Positions 46,865 through 56,128 of a stretch of 64,000 nucleotides of DNA are shown here, piece by piece. This DNA comes from Nitrosomonas sp. (GTDB lineage: Bacteria > Pseudomonadota > Gammaproteobacteria > Burkholderiales > Nitrosomonadaceae). The stretch spans positions 147,558 to 211,557 of the forward strand of contig JADJES010000025.1 in the NCBI GenBank assembly GCA_016708955.1, read 5' to 3'. A model generated the notes under the pieces. It was not told the origin of the DNA, did not search any database, and worked only from the letters and a program-made list of their open reading frames with translations. Within the stretch, counting starts at the first letter, position 1. Every line of letters starts with the position of its first letter. The position numbers were made by a program, and so were the translations under genes.

Positions 46865-47094
46865 GAGAATTTTGATTGTTAAAACACTTGAGCGATCAAG
46901 TCTTAAAGCAATGCCTCTAATGCTTACAAAGCTGACTTGGATAACAAAACACACGCACAATCATTATTGTTAGTTAGTATGATTAATTTTATTAGCATAA
47001 GAGGGAAGAAACATGTTAAATTGCAATTAACGTATTATTTTTGCATAAAATTTGCAAGAATAAAGATAAAATACAATATAAATGGTGCTAAAGT

Positions 47095-48375
47095 ATGTTA
47101 ATTGAATTTAATGTAAGTAATTTTCTATCTATTCGTGAGCAGGTTTCACTTAGTATGGTCGCAGCAAAAGGGCTTGAATTAGCGAATAACAACACTTTTC
47201 TTACAGGGATACCAGCAGTACCTAGCCTACTGAGGAGTGCAGCAATTTATGGGGCAAATGCGGCTGGAAAATCCAATTTTATAAAAGCATTACAAGTTAT
47301 GCGTCAGCTGGTACTTCAATCATCCGCTAAAATTCAGGCAGATGAAAAATTACCTATAACCCCTTTTTTATTAGATGAAGGCAGTCCTTTAAAACCGTCT
47401 GAATTTGAAGTTACTTTTATTAATCAAGGAATACGTTATCAATATGGATTCTCAGCAACACCCAAGCGTATTATTGAAGAATGGTTGTTAGCCTATCCAT
47501 CCGGAAAAGCACAACGCTGGATTGAAAGACGTTATGACGAACAAAGTCAGTCATATCGGTGGGGAGGCATGGGTAACTTAACGGGTAAAAAAGAACTCTG
47601 GAAGGCGACCACACGATCTAATGCTCTATTTCTTTCAACTGCCATGCAATTAAATAATCAACAACTTTCTCCTGTATTCTCATGGTTCGACAACACGTTG
47701 CATGTTGCAGGATTTGGTCGATGGCATCCGGGATTTTCAATGAAAATCTGCGAAAAAGATAATACCAGAGAACAAGTTATCGCTTTTCTGAAAGCAGCTG
47801 ATGTCGATATTAATGATATTGAATTGGAGAAAGAAAAATTCGATCCGCAAAATCTGCCTGATGATATACCAGAAGAAATAAAAAGACATTTAGAAAAACA
47901 ATATAAAGACAAACCCATTACACAAGTCAAAACAGTTCATACCTTAGAAACAGGCCGAAAGATTTTATTTGATTTAGATGACGAATCTGACGGCACTCAG
48001 AAAATATTTGCCTTAGCTGGGCCTTGGTTAGATACCCTAGAGAATGGTTATATTCTTGTTATAGATGAATTACATGACAATCTTCATCCTTTAATGGTCA
48101 AATTTTTAGTTGGTTTATTTCATAACCCGGAAACAAATCCTAAAAATGCGCAATTGATCTTCACTACACACGATACTTCGATCCTAAATCAAAAAGTATT
48201 TCGCCGTGATCAAATTTGGTTTTGCGAGAAAGACTCTCAACAAGTTACAACCCTTTACCCATTAACTGATTTTAGTCCTCGAAAAGGCGTGGAAAACCTT
48301 GAGCACGGATACCTTTCCGGCCGTTACGGTGCATTACCGTACCTGGCAAGCATTAAAACAGCCATGGCGGATTAA
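47095..48375 (+). CDS. AAA-family ATPase, RloA-like
   Basis: The 426-residue protein has an SMC/ABC-type ATPase head: Walker A AAIYGANAAGKSNF (Lys 59), a long insertion with helices at about 220-290, Walker B YILVIDELHDNLHP, and LIFTTHDTSILN with the switch His. Proteins of this type pair with RloB and belong to the broad AAA15/AAA21 class found in abortive-infection systems. The stop is directly followed by the ATG of the next gene, so the two are coexpressed. AT-rich sequence compared with neighbours suggests transfer. Confidence 0.82.
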   Translation: MLIEFNVSNFLSIREQVSLSMVAAKGLELANNNTFLTGIPAVPSLLRSAAIYGANAAGKSNFIKALQVMRQLVLQSSAKIQADEKLPITPFLLDEGSPLKPSEFEVTFINQGIRYQYGFSATPKRIIEEWLLAYPSGKAQRWIERRYDEQSQSYRWGGMGNLTGKKELWKATTRSNALFLSTAMQLNNQQLSPVFSWFDNTLHVAGFGRWHPGFSMKICEKDNTREQVIAFLKAADVDINDIELEKEKFDPQNLPDDIPEEIKRHLEKQYKDKPITQVKTVHTLETGRKILFDLDDESDGTQKIFALAGPWLDTLENGYILVIDELHDNLHPLMVKFLVGLFHNPETNPKNAQLIFTTHDTSILNQKVFRRDQIWFCEKDSQQVTTLYPLTDFSPRKGVENLEHGYLSGRYGALPYLASIKTAMAD

Positions 48376-49053
48376 ATGGGTAATGAAAATTTTTTTTATA
48401 AGCGTAAAGCAAAAAACGAAAAGGACTTAGCTAGGAAAAGAGCAAAGCGATCAAGCTATGAGAAAATATTGATTGTCTGCGAAGGTCAAAAAACTGAACC
48501 AAACTATTTCAATGAGTTGAAAGATTTCTACCAACTCAATACAGCAAATGTTGTGGTAGATGGCAATTGTGGATCGGATCCATGGAGCGTTTATCAGCAC
48601 GCTCAAAAATGTGCTCGCAAGGCAAAAAAAGACAATGATCCTTACGATAAAATTTATTGCGTGTTTGATAAGGATAAACATACGACATATCAAAAAACAC
48701 TTAATGCTATTACTAGTAAAAAGTCTTTTACCGCCATTAACTCAGTGCCTTGTTTTGAATACTGGTTATTACTACACTTCACTTATACGGCTAAGCCTTT
48801 TAATGCAATTGGAAATAAAAGTTCTGGTGACAGAACAATCGATAAGCTAAAAGAATACTTACCAGAGTATCAAAAGGGGGATCTAGGAATATTTAGAAAG
48901 TTAGTGTTAAAGCTGGAGTCAGCTAAAACCAATGCTCAAAGAGCAATTGATGAGTCTATTGCCAATCAAACTGATAATCCTTCTACTATTATTCATAAAC
49001 TGGTAAGTTGTTTACAAAATTTAAAAAATCCACAAACAAACCAATGTGAATAA
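48376..49053 (+). CDS. RloB-family TOPRIM-like protein
   Basis: A 225-residue protein beginning with a basic stretch and then ILIVCEGQKTEPNYFNELK with Glu 36, YDKIYCVFDKDKH with Asp 98 and Asp 100, and VPCFEYWLLLHF. This E...DxD order fits a TOPRIM-type metal site, and the pattern is that of RloB. RloA/RloB were first noted as extra genes in type I restriction loci and are considered probable phage-defence effectors; the exact activity is not established. The ATG directly follows the ATPase stop (TAAATG). Confidence 0.82.
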   Translation: MGNENFFYKRKAKNEKDLARKRAKRSSYEKILIVCEGQKTEPNYFNELKDFYQLNTANVVVDGNCGSDPWSVYQHAQKCARKAKKDNDPYDKIYCVFDKDKHTTYQKTLNAITSKKSFTAINSVPCFEYWLLLHFTYTAKPFNAIGNKSSGDRTIDKLKEYLPEYQKGDLGIFRKLVLKLESAKTNAQRAIDESIANQTDNPSTIIHKLVSCLQNLKNPQTNQCE

Positions 49054-49059
49054 ACAAAC

Positions 49060-49995
49060 TTAGAAGAGATGAGCACCAAAACTCTCAAAATAGTATTGAT
49101 CAATCTCATCACGAGAAAATCGATGATTCTGCCCGCCCTTCCGGGCGATTTTTAAGGAACCCATCAGTGAGCCGAGTTGTCCTGTTGTTTGCCAATCCAA
49201 ATTATTGACAATGCCATACAGCAGACCGGCACGATACGCATCGCCACAACCGGTTGGATCGACAATTTCTTTGGGTTTAACGCAAGGAATTTCAAATTTT
49301 TTGCTATCTGCGTAGATGACGGAGCCTTGCGCTCCTAGTGTGACAATCAACGCTTTGGCTTTGTCTGCGAGGGATTCAAGGCTACGTCCTGTCCGATCTT
49401 GCAGCATTTGGCCCTCATAGTCGTTGACAGCGATATAATCCGCTTTATCGATAAAATCCAGTAATTCCTCCCCGTTATACATCGGCAAACCTTGACCCGG
49501 ATCAAAAACAAACGGGATGCCAGCTTCGTGGAATTCACGGGCATGTTGCATCATGCCATCACGTCCATCCGGTGCAATGATCCCTAAACGAATGTCGCTG
49601 GTATCTTTCACGGAATTGAGATGCGAGAAATTCATTGCGCCTGGGTGAAACGCTGTAATCTGATTGTCCGCCAGATCGGTGGTAATGAATGCCTGTGCGG
49701 TAAAGGTTTCGGGAATATGCTGCACATGTTGTTGGGTCAGGCGTAATTGTTCAAACCGTGCAGCATAAGGCGCATAATCATCGCCAACGGTGGCCATCAT
49801 GACCGGTTCGCCACCCAACATCTTTAAGTTGTATGCGATATTACCTGCGCACCCGCCAAATTCACGACGCATCTCAGGAACGAGGAATGCGACATTCAAT
49901 ACATGAATCTTTTCCGGCAGAATGTGATTCTTAAAATGGTCAGGAAAGACCATAATATTATCGTAAGCGATAGAACCACATATCAGTGTGCGCAT
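49060..49995 (-). CDS. PfkB-family carbohydrate (nucleoside-type) kinase
   Basis: Sugar or nucleoside kinase of 311 residues. It has GGCAGNIAYNLKMLGG near residue 47, DPGQGLPMY, NDYEGQML, VTLGAQGSVIYAD and the anion-hole motif DPTGCGDAYRAGLL with the catalytic Asp. The substrate cannot be read; the form often annotated as adenosine kinase in betaproteobacteria looks similar. It converges with the RloB gene (6-base gap), and starts on the same strand as the gcv operon. Confidence 0.88.
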   Translation of the reverse strand: MRTLICGSIAYDNIMVFPDHFKNHILPEKIHVLNVAFLVPEMRREFGGCAGNIAYNLKMLGGEPVMMATVGDDYAPYAARFEQLRLTQQHVQHIPETFTAQAFITTDLADNQITAFHPGAMNFSHLNSVKDTSDIRLGIIAPDGRDGMMQHAREFHEAGIPFVFDPGQGLPMYNGEELLDFIDKADYIAVNDYEGQMLQDRTGRSLESLADKAKALIVTLGAQGSVIYADSKKFEIPCVKPKEIVDPTGCGDAYRAGLLYGIVNNLDWQTTGQLGSLMGSLKIARKGGQNHRFSRDEIDQYYFESFGAHLF

Positions 49996-50123
49996 AGTTT
50001 TTATAGCGATAGCTAGTTAGAAAGATTAGATAGTAACGGCAGGTTCATCAAATATCCTAGCACTCGATTAATCTTTGATCTCCCCTGCCGTGTTGCTGAA
50101 TGTAACGAGATGATTCTTCCTGA

Positions 50124-51575
50124 TCAGGCGCTTGGCTTCCAGGCCAGATCCAGTTCACGCGCTGCTTTGACATCATCCAGTTTACGCACCGGCATGGTAT
50201 GCGGCGCACCTTTCACCAGATCAGGTTGCAACTCGATTTCCTGTAAGATTTCTTTCATGGATTTGACGAATGCATCGAGCGTTTCCTTGGATTCCGTTTC
50301 AGCCGGTTCAATCAATAAGCATTCTGGCACCAGCATCGGAAAATACGTTGTCGGTGCATGATAGCCTTTGTCGAGTAGGCGTTTGGCCAGATTCATCGCG
50401 GTGACACCGGTTTTATCTTTAATATCTTTCAGAGTGACAATAAATTCGTGGCTGGCACGACGTGTCGGATAGGCTATTTCAAAACCCGCTTTACTCAACT
50501 CGGCCATCAAATAATTGGCATTCAGTGTAGCAAATTCAGAAATGCGATGCATACCATGCATTCCCAGCAAACGAATATAGATATAAGCGCGCAGCAAAAC
50601 ACCGGCATTACCCATGTGGGCCGATAACCGGCCAATTGATTGGGGTTTCTCTTTTTCAGAAATCCAGCGATAAGTATCTCCTTCCTTGGCAACGATAGGA
50701 ATCGGCATAAACGGCAGCAAGCGCTCAGCAACTCCAACTGGCGCAGAGCCTGGTCCGCCGCCACCGTGTGGCGTGGAGAAAGTCTTGTGCAGGTTAATGT
50801 GAATCACGTCAAAACCCATATCACCCGGTTTAACCTTACCCAGCACTGCATTCAGATTGGCACCGTCGTAATACAGCAACCCACCGGCTTGATGCACAAC
50901 GCGACTCATTTCCGCAACATTCTTTTCAAATACACCCAGTGTGGATGGATTGGTTAACATCAATCCGGCAGTTTGCGGTCCGACAGCAGCTTTTAATGCA
51001 GCCAGATCGACATTACCTTCTTTGTCGGTGGCAATTTCCACGACCTTGAAACCGCACATCACAGCGGTAGCCGGGTTAGTACCATGCGCCGCATCCGGTA
51101 CAATAATTTCAGTACGTGCAAAATCACCGCGCGATTCATGGTAGGCACGAATCATCATGACACCGATCAACTCACCTTGCGCACCGGCCATAGGCGTTAG
51201 GCTCACACCTGCCATGCCGGTAACCGCTTTTAACGTTTCCTGTAATTCATACATACAGGCAAGAAAGCCCTGCCCGGTGTCTTCCGGTGCAAGCGGGTGC
51301 CGGGAAAGAAATTGCGGCAGCATGGCCAATGAGTTACAGGCGCGTGGATTGTATTTCATCGTGCATGAGCCCAGTGGATAAAACTCGGTATCAATTGAAA
51401 AATTCTTTTGTGATAGACGAGTGTAATGGCGCACCGTATCCATCTCAGAGACTTCGGGCAGAAGTACTGGCGATTTGCGCAGCAAATTTTGTGGAATCTT
51501 AGCCGTGCTTGCGGCAGCCGCCGGTGACTGAGAATAATTACGGCGCCCTGGGCGCGAGTGTTCAAATATCAGCAT
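50124..51575 (-). CDS. gcvPB: Glycine dehydrogenase (decarboxylating), subunit 2
   Basis: PLP-binding half of the two-subunit P-protein of the glycine cleavage system. The 483 residues include FYPLGSCTMKYNPR, AHGTNPATAVMCGF, YYDGANLNAVLG and the PLP-lysine loop INLHKTFSTPHGGGGPG. It needs GcvPA, encoded in the same operon but with tpx between. It is the last gene before the PfkB gene. Confidence 0.96.
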   Translation of the reverse strand: MLIFEHSRPGRRNYSQSPAAAASTAKIPQNLLRKSPVLLPEVSEMDTVRHYTRLSQKNFSIDTEFYPLGSCTMKYNPRACNSLAMLPQFLSRHPLAPEDTGQGFLACMYELQETLKAVTGMAGVSLTPMAGAQGELIGVMMIRAYHESRGDFARTEIIVPDAAHGTNPATAVMCGFKVVEIATDKEGNVDLAALKAAVGPQTAGLMLTNPSTLGVFEKNVAEMSRVVHQAGGLLYYDGANLNAVLGKVKPGDMGFDVIHINLHKTFSTPHGGGGPGSAPVGVAERLLPFMPIPIVAKEGDTYRWISEKEKPQSIGRLSAHMGNAGVLLRAYIYIRLLGMHGMHRISEFATLNANYLMAELSKAGFEIAYPTRRASHEFIVTLKDIKDKTGVTAMNLAKRLLDKGYHAPTTYFPMLVPECLLIEPAETESKETLDAFVKSMKEILQEIELQPDLVKGAPHTMPVRKLDDVKAARELDLAWKPSA

Positions 51576-51597
51576 TTTTTATGGGTAAAGCGTAAAT

Positions 51598-52092
51598 TTA
51601 TTTTAAGGCAGCTAATGCTGCTTCGTAATTCGGTTCGTCAGCAATTTCCGGAACCAGTTCAGCATGGATGATGGTATCCGATTCATCCAGAACAATGACC
51701 GCACGTGCCGTAATTCCAGCAAATGGACTGTCCGCTATAAAAACGCCGTAATCCTTCATGAAGTTAGCGCCACGCATGGTTGACAGTGTAATCACCTTAT
51801 CCAGTCCTTCGGCATCGCAGAAGCGGCTCATGGCAAAAGGCAAATCAGCAGCAATGATCAACACTACGGTATTATCCATATTGCTGGCTTGCTGGTTAAA
51901 TTTCCGTGTCGAAATCGCGCATACTGGCGTATCCAGGCTAGGAACGATGTTCAAGACTTTCTTTTTACCGGCATAGTTGGCCAAAGTAACATCGGCCAAA
52001 TTCCTATCCACTAGAGAAAATGCCGGCGCTTTCTGTCCGACTTTGGGAAAAGTGCCTTCAATTTTGATAGGCTTTCCTTTAAGAGTAACCAT
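51598..52092 (-). CDS. tpx: Thiol peroxidase (Tpx, atypical 2-Cys peroxiredoxin)
   Basis: Reduces hydrogen peroxide and organic peroxides using thioredoxin. The 164 residues show PSLDTPVCAISTRKFN with the peroxidatic Cys and SRFCDAEGL with the resolving Cys. It lies between gcvPA (37 bases) and gcvPB (22 bases) on the same strand, so it is almost certainly cotranscribed with glycine cleavage genes, and so under the riboswitch. Confidence 0.95.
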   Translation of the reverse strand: MVTLKGKPIKIEGTFPKVGQKAPAFSLVDRNLADVTLANYAGKKKVLNIVPSLDTPVCAISTRKFNQQASNMDNTVVLIIAADLPFAMSRFCDAEGLDKVITLSTMRGANFMKDYGVFIADSPFAGITARAVIVLDESDTIIHAELVPEIADEPNYEAALAALK

Positions 52093-52129
52093 AGTTTTTC
52101 CTTTATGATGAATTTAAAAAAAGCCGTTT

Positions 52130-53482
52130 TTAACCCAGAGCGTGCTTTAAGGCCTCAGCATAACTTTGTAAATCATTCGTTGTCTTTGTTTCTGTAGCAC
52201 AAACCAGTAATGCATTGCCTAATTCAGGATAATGCCCCTGCAAATCGAGCCCCCCGAGTATGCCTTTTTGTTTTAACTTGGATAATATTTCTGCAACTGG
52301 CGCAGATAAAGTCAGTGCAGCTTCGTGGAATACCGGGCCGCTGAATGCTCTTTTCACACCATTGATTTTTTCCAATTGTTCGACCAGTTCCAAGGTGTTG
52401 GCATGCGATTGTGCGGCGACGCGGCGCAAACCTTCTGGTCCCAGTAACGACATAAAAATGGTGGCAGCGGTAACCATCAATCCTTGATTGGTACAGATGT
52501 TAGAGGTGGCTTTAGAGCGCCGGATATGTTGTTCACGCGCTTGCAATGTCAGCACGAAACCAGGTTTATTATCCAGATCCGTGGTGCGGCCGATAATGCG
52601 CCCAGGCATCTGGCGTACCAAATCATTCTTACACGCCATAAAACCAAAATATGGTCCGCCACTGGAAAGCGGAATACCCAGCGGTTGACCCTCACCCACG
52701 GCAATATCAGCACCTTTGCTACCCCACTCACCTGGCGGTGTCAGTAATGCCAATGCGGTTGGATTCACAACACCAATGGCAAAGGCATTTTTACTGTGTG
52801 CCCAGTCGGTCAGCGCATCCACCTGTTCCAGCACACCAAAGAAATTAGGTTGCGAGATCACCAGTGCGGCAAAGTCTTCGTTGGCAAATCCAGACAACGA
52901 TTCCGGCTCTACTTGCCCGGATTGTGTGTTAAATGGCAATTCGACCACTTCAATTTTCTGATTGCTGACAATCGCGCGAACGACCTGACGATAAACGGGA
53001 TGTACCGTTTTTGGAATCAGAATACGCCGTGACGATTTATGTGAGCGAACAGCCATCAAGGCAGCCTCAGCCAGCGCAGTTGCACCGTCATACATACTGG
53101 CATTGGACACATCCATGCCCGTCAGTGAAGCCATCATCGTCTGGTATTCATACAGTAATTGCAAGGTACCTTGACTGGCCTCAGCCTGATATGGCGTATA
53201 GGAGGAATAAAACTCTCCGCGCGTGGTAATTTGCCAGACGGCAGCGGGTATGTGATGTTCGTAGGCACCCGCGCCAATAAAGTTTTGATAAAAACCATCT
53301 GTTGTAGCGCGTTCCATCATCAGCCGTGTTATTTCCATTTCGCTGAGTCCGGGTGGAACGCCTGTCAATTCACCGCTGACTAATTCTTTAGGAATTTCAT
53401 CAAACAGTTCTTCAATTGTTTTTGCACCAATGCTGGCCAGCATTTCGGCGATATCTTCTTCGGTATGTGGAATAAACGGCAT
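52130..53482 (-). CDS. gcvPA: Glycine dehydrogenase (decarboxylating), subunit 1
   Basis: Partner of GcvPB. The 450 residues begin MPFIPHTEEDIAEMLASIGAKTIEELFD and contain FIGAGAYEHHIPAAV, FYSSYTPYQAEASQGTLQLLYEYQTM and KATSNICTNQGLM, all typical for subunit 1. It stands third in the operon, after gcvH. Confidence 0.96.
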   Translation of the reverse strand: MPFIPHTEEDIAEMLASIGAKTIEELFDEIPKELVSGELTGVPPGLSEMEITRLMMERATTDGFYQNFIGAGAYEHHIPAAVWQITTRGEFYSSYTPYQAEASQGTLQLLYEYQTMMASLTGMDVSNASMYDGATALAEAALMAVRSHKSSRRILIPKTVHPVYRQVVRAIVSNQKIEVVELPFNTQSGQVEPESLSGFANEDFAALVISQPNFFGVLEQVDALTDWAHSKNAFAIGVVNPTALALLTPPGEWGSKGADIAVGEGQPLGIPLSSGGPYFGFMACKNDLVRQMPGRIIGRTTDLDNKPGFVLTLQAREQHIRRSKATSNICTNQGLMVTAATIFMSLLGPEGLRRVAAQSHANTLELVEQLEKINGVKRAFSGPVFHEAALTLSAPVAEILSKLKQKGILGGLDLQGHYPELGNALLVCATETKTTNDLQSYAEALKHALG

Positions 53483-53556
53483 GATTTATTTAAAAAACTT
53501 AAAGTAATAAGGTATAAAATAGACAAACGAATTCAAATCTCAATCCAGATGTGATT

Positions 53557-53947
53557 TTAGTGTTCTTCGTTTTCAACCAGTTCGGTATAGGTTGCAGCAT
53601 CAAGTAACCCATCCAGTTCAGCAGCATTGCTTGGTTTTCAATTTAAACAACCAGGCCGAAAAAGCATCTTCATTAATTTTTCCCGGCTCATCCACTAACG
53701 GAGAATTAACCGCAATGACTTCGCCGGAAATAGGTGAATACACATCGGCGGCTGCTTTGACGGATTCAGCGACGGCACATTCTTCTTTTTGTTTAAGTTC
53801 ACGTCCAACTTCCGGTAACTCAACGAACACCATATCGCCGAGCAATTCCTGCGCGTGATGGGTAATCCCAACAGTTACCGTGCCATCGGCTTCAGATTTC
53901 ACCCATTCATGGGATTTGCTATATTTTAAGTTTGTTGGAACACTCAT
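53557..53947 (-). pseudogene. gcvH: Glycine cleavage H protein with an apparent frameshift near the end
   Basis: Lipoyl carrier that moves the aminomethyl group between P, T and L proteins. The frame from 53947 has the lipoyl-lysine region VESVKAAADVYSPISGEV (read AESVKAAADVYSPISG). At the run of four T on the plus strand (53635-53638) it shifts and stops early at 53618. Removing one T gives KPSNAAELDGLLDAATYTELVENEEH and the normal end at 53557, 129 residues. Since all partners are intact, a base-call error is the simpler reading; if real, the altered end (KTKQCC) lies after the lipoyl domain core. Confidence 0.85.
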
Positions 53948-53989
53948 TTTTTACTCCAGATTAAAATAATAATTTTCTACAGTTTCGCA

Positions 53990-55081
53990 TTAAACCAATA
54001 CTTTTCCGTTACGCACAAACGGGTATTTTACCACTTTGGCGCGCAGCTTCTTATCACGTACCACCACGTTAACTTCATCACCAACGGCTATCTGTACCGG
54101 TAAACGTGCCAAAGCGATCGATTGATTCATCGTCGGTGAGAATCCACCACTGGTAATTTCGCCTTGATATTCAGCGCCATCGTGTTGACCAACTACTTGC
54201 TGGTGGCTGCGCAGCACACCGCGATCGACCAGTACCAATCCAACCAATTGTTGCGTCACAGCAGTATCTAACAACGCTTGTTTGCCAATAAAATCCCGTT
54301 CACTTTTGAGATCAACCGTCCACGCCAAACCCGACTCCAATGGATTCTTGGTTTCATCCATATCCTGGCCGTACAAATTCATCCCGGCTTCCAGGCGTAA
54401 TGTATCGCGAGCGCCTAATCCGGCCGGTGCAACACCGGCAGCATGCAAAGCTTTCCAAAACGACGGCGCGTCAGCGGCTGGCAGGATAATTTCAAAACCA
54501 TCCTCACCGGTATAGCCCGTGCGCGCAATAAAATACTGATTCACTACGGCAGATTGAAACAGCTTGAGTTCTTCCGTGGCAGCTTGAGAACCTGGAATGA
54601 CCTGCCAGACTTTGGTGCGCGCATTGGGACCTTGCACCGCGACCATAGCCAGATCACGCCGCGGCGTAATCTCTAAACTGGGCGCCAATTCATCGCGTTG
54701 TTTGAGCATCCAGGCAACGTCTTTATCGGCTGTACCCGCATTCACTACGATGCGAAACCAGGTTTCCGACAGAAAATAAATGATCAAATCATCAATGATG
54801 CCGCCCTGAGGGGTTAGCATGCAGGAATACAGGGCTTTGCCGGGGAGAGTCAGTTTATCAACATTGTTAGCGACCAATCTGCGTAAAAAACCGCGCACAT
54901 TGTCACCTTTGATATCAACCGGAAGCATGTGAGAGACATCAAACATGCCAGCATCCTGGCGTACTTTATGGTGTTCGTCTAACTGTGAGCCGTAATGCAG
55001 CGGCATATCCCAGCCACCAAAATCCACCATTTTGGCATTCATGTCCCGGTGGGTTTGATTAAGGGGTGTCATTTTCAGCAC
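53990..55081 (-). CDS. gcvT: Aminomethyltransferase (glycine cleavage T protein)
   Basis: Transfers the methylene group from GcvH to tetrahydrofolate and releases ammonia. The 363 residues include MVDFGGWDMPLHYGSQ, GMFDVSHMLPVDIKG, YTGEDGFEIILP and LGARDTLRLEAGMNLYG. It is the first gene of gcvT-gcvH-gcvPA-tpx-gcvPB, and a tandem glycine riboswitch lies just upstream on the same strand. Confidence 0.96.
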   Translation of the reverse strand: MLKMTPLNQTHRDMNAKMVDFGGWDMPLHYGSQLDEHHKVRQDAGMFDVSHMLPVDIKGDNVRGFLRRLVANNVDKLTLPGKALYSCMLTPQGGIIDDLIIYFLSETWFRIVVNAGTADKDVAWMLKQRDELAPSLEITPRRDLAMVAVQGPNARTKVWQVIPGSQAATEELKLFQSAVVNQYFIARTGYTGEDGFEIILPAADAPSFWKALHAAGVAPAGLGARDTLRLEAGMNLYGQDMDETKNPLESGLAWTVDLKSERDFIGKQALLDTAVTQQLVGLVLVDRGVLRSHQQVVGQHDGAEYQGEITSGGFSPTMNQSIALARLPVQIAVGDEVNVVVRDKKLRAKVVKYPFVRNGKVLV

Positions 55082-55127
55082 GGATTATTCTCCCGAAAAT
55101 AAAAAAAAGCCATTTCAAATGACTTCA

Positions 55128-55330
55128 CGCCCCTCTGTCCTTTTTACCTGAGAGATTTACAGATTACTATCCGTGTGCCCCTTCGGTGGCCAAAAATAAA
55201 TTTCTCGGCACTCTCCAGATTGCCTGTCACAAGCGGTTCTCAGGGAACAAGTTTAACTTGACCATGCCTGAGCGATTCCGGGGGGGTTACGCCTTCGGCG
55301 GCGCTAAAATAAAAGCGCGCTCTCCTGCTT
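55128..55330 (-). ncRNA. Tandem glycine riboswitch
   Basis: On the minus strand, aptamer 1 begins with GGAGAGCGCGC near 55325 and has GCCGAAGGCG and CGCTCAGGCA; aptamer 2 begins CTGGAGAGTGCCG near 55218 and has CACCGAAGGGGC, TCTCAGG and AAAAGGACAGAGGGGCG, ending near 55128. These are the conserved core elements of the two-domain glycine riboswitch. It lies about 50 bases before gcvT and should raise expression when glycine is high. Confidence 0.92.
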
Positions 55331-55656
55331 GGACTTTAATGGCAGAGTGCGAACTATACCTTAGTAGCGGCGGTTTATACAAGCTGTTGTGGTTAAATAG
55401 ACGACCACTGTACTAAGGGCACTTCTAAAAATTCAAAGTTCTGGCACGAGAAAAATGGTTCGCAGCATCCAGTGTAAGAAAACGGTATTAGAGTAACAGA
55501 GTTGTGGGGCGAAATTTAGTTTTTAGTTCCCTAAGTATTTTCAGAATCCTTGATGTCATATCACCGATAGCTGTATAAATATGCTGAATATCGTTTTTAG
55601 GAAAGACAACGAGCACCCTGTTTAAGGTATAAGCCCAGATTACTGTCATATAAGGC

Positions 55657-55774
55657 CTTAAGGTCTCTGAATAATTGTCATTTCGAGCGGAACGAGAAAT
55701 CTATATTTTTGATTCAGAAAGATTCCTCACTACGTTCGGAATGACAAAGATGGGTTATTCAGAGATTCCTTAAG
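55657..55774. repeat. MITE-like inverted repeat element (118 bp)
   Basis: CTTAAGGTCTCTGAATAA at the left is matched by TTATTCAGAGATTCCTTAAG at the right, and inside these GTCATTTCGAGCG and CGTTCGGAATGAC also pair. The whole can fold into one long hairpin and encodes nothing. The flanking DNA at 55331-55656 and 55775-55885 shows no gene. Confidence 0.75.
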
Positions 55775-55885
55775 CTACTTTAAAACTATTTAATGCGCGA
55801 TCAATAATCACCTGGAGCTGCGCTTTCTGCAGTAGACCGTCGCCACTTCTCGGACAGAGACTACAGAATCACGGGAATCTCCACT

Positions 55886-56128
55886 ATGACAAAAATACAG
55901 CTACTGCAAAACGCCATTACTCGATTGAAACAAATCGATTATCAGATCGACAGGAGGCCTATAGAAAAAACACTGGCTGGAAAATATATCCACATCCGGT
56001 GCACCACGCCCGAAACAGAAGCATTTGAGATGCCAGTATTAAAACAGAATTACTCAAACGCTTCCACGGCTCCACAACCAGCAGCGGCACTGGCTTATTT
56101 CAAAGAAAGACTCTCTAACGCTTTCTGA
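55886..56128 (+). CDS. Small hypothetical protein
   Basis: An 80-residue frame beginning MTKIQLLQNAITRLKQIDYQ, mostly helical and charged, with no recognised domain. Its 3' end overlaps the convergent PD40 gene by 34 bases. The ribosome-binding site is weak. It may be real because the amino-acid make-up is protein-like, but no family supports it. Confidence 0.4.
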   Translation: MTKIQLLQNAITRLKQIDYQIDRRPIEKTLAGKYIHIRCTTPETEAFEMPVLKQNYSNASTAPQPAAALAYFKERLSNAF

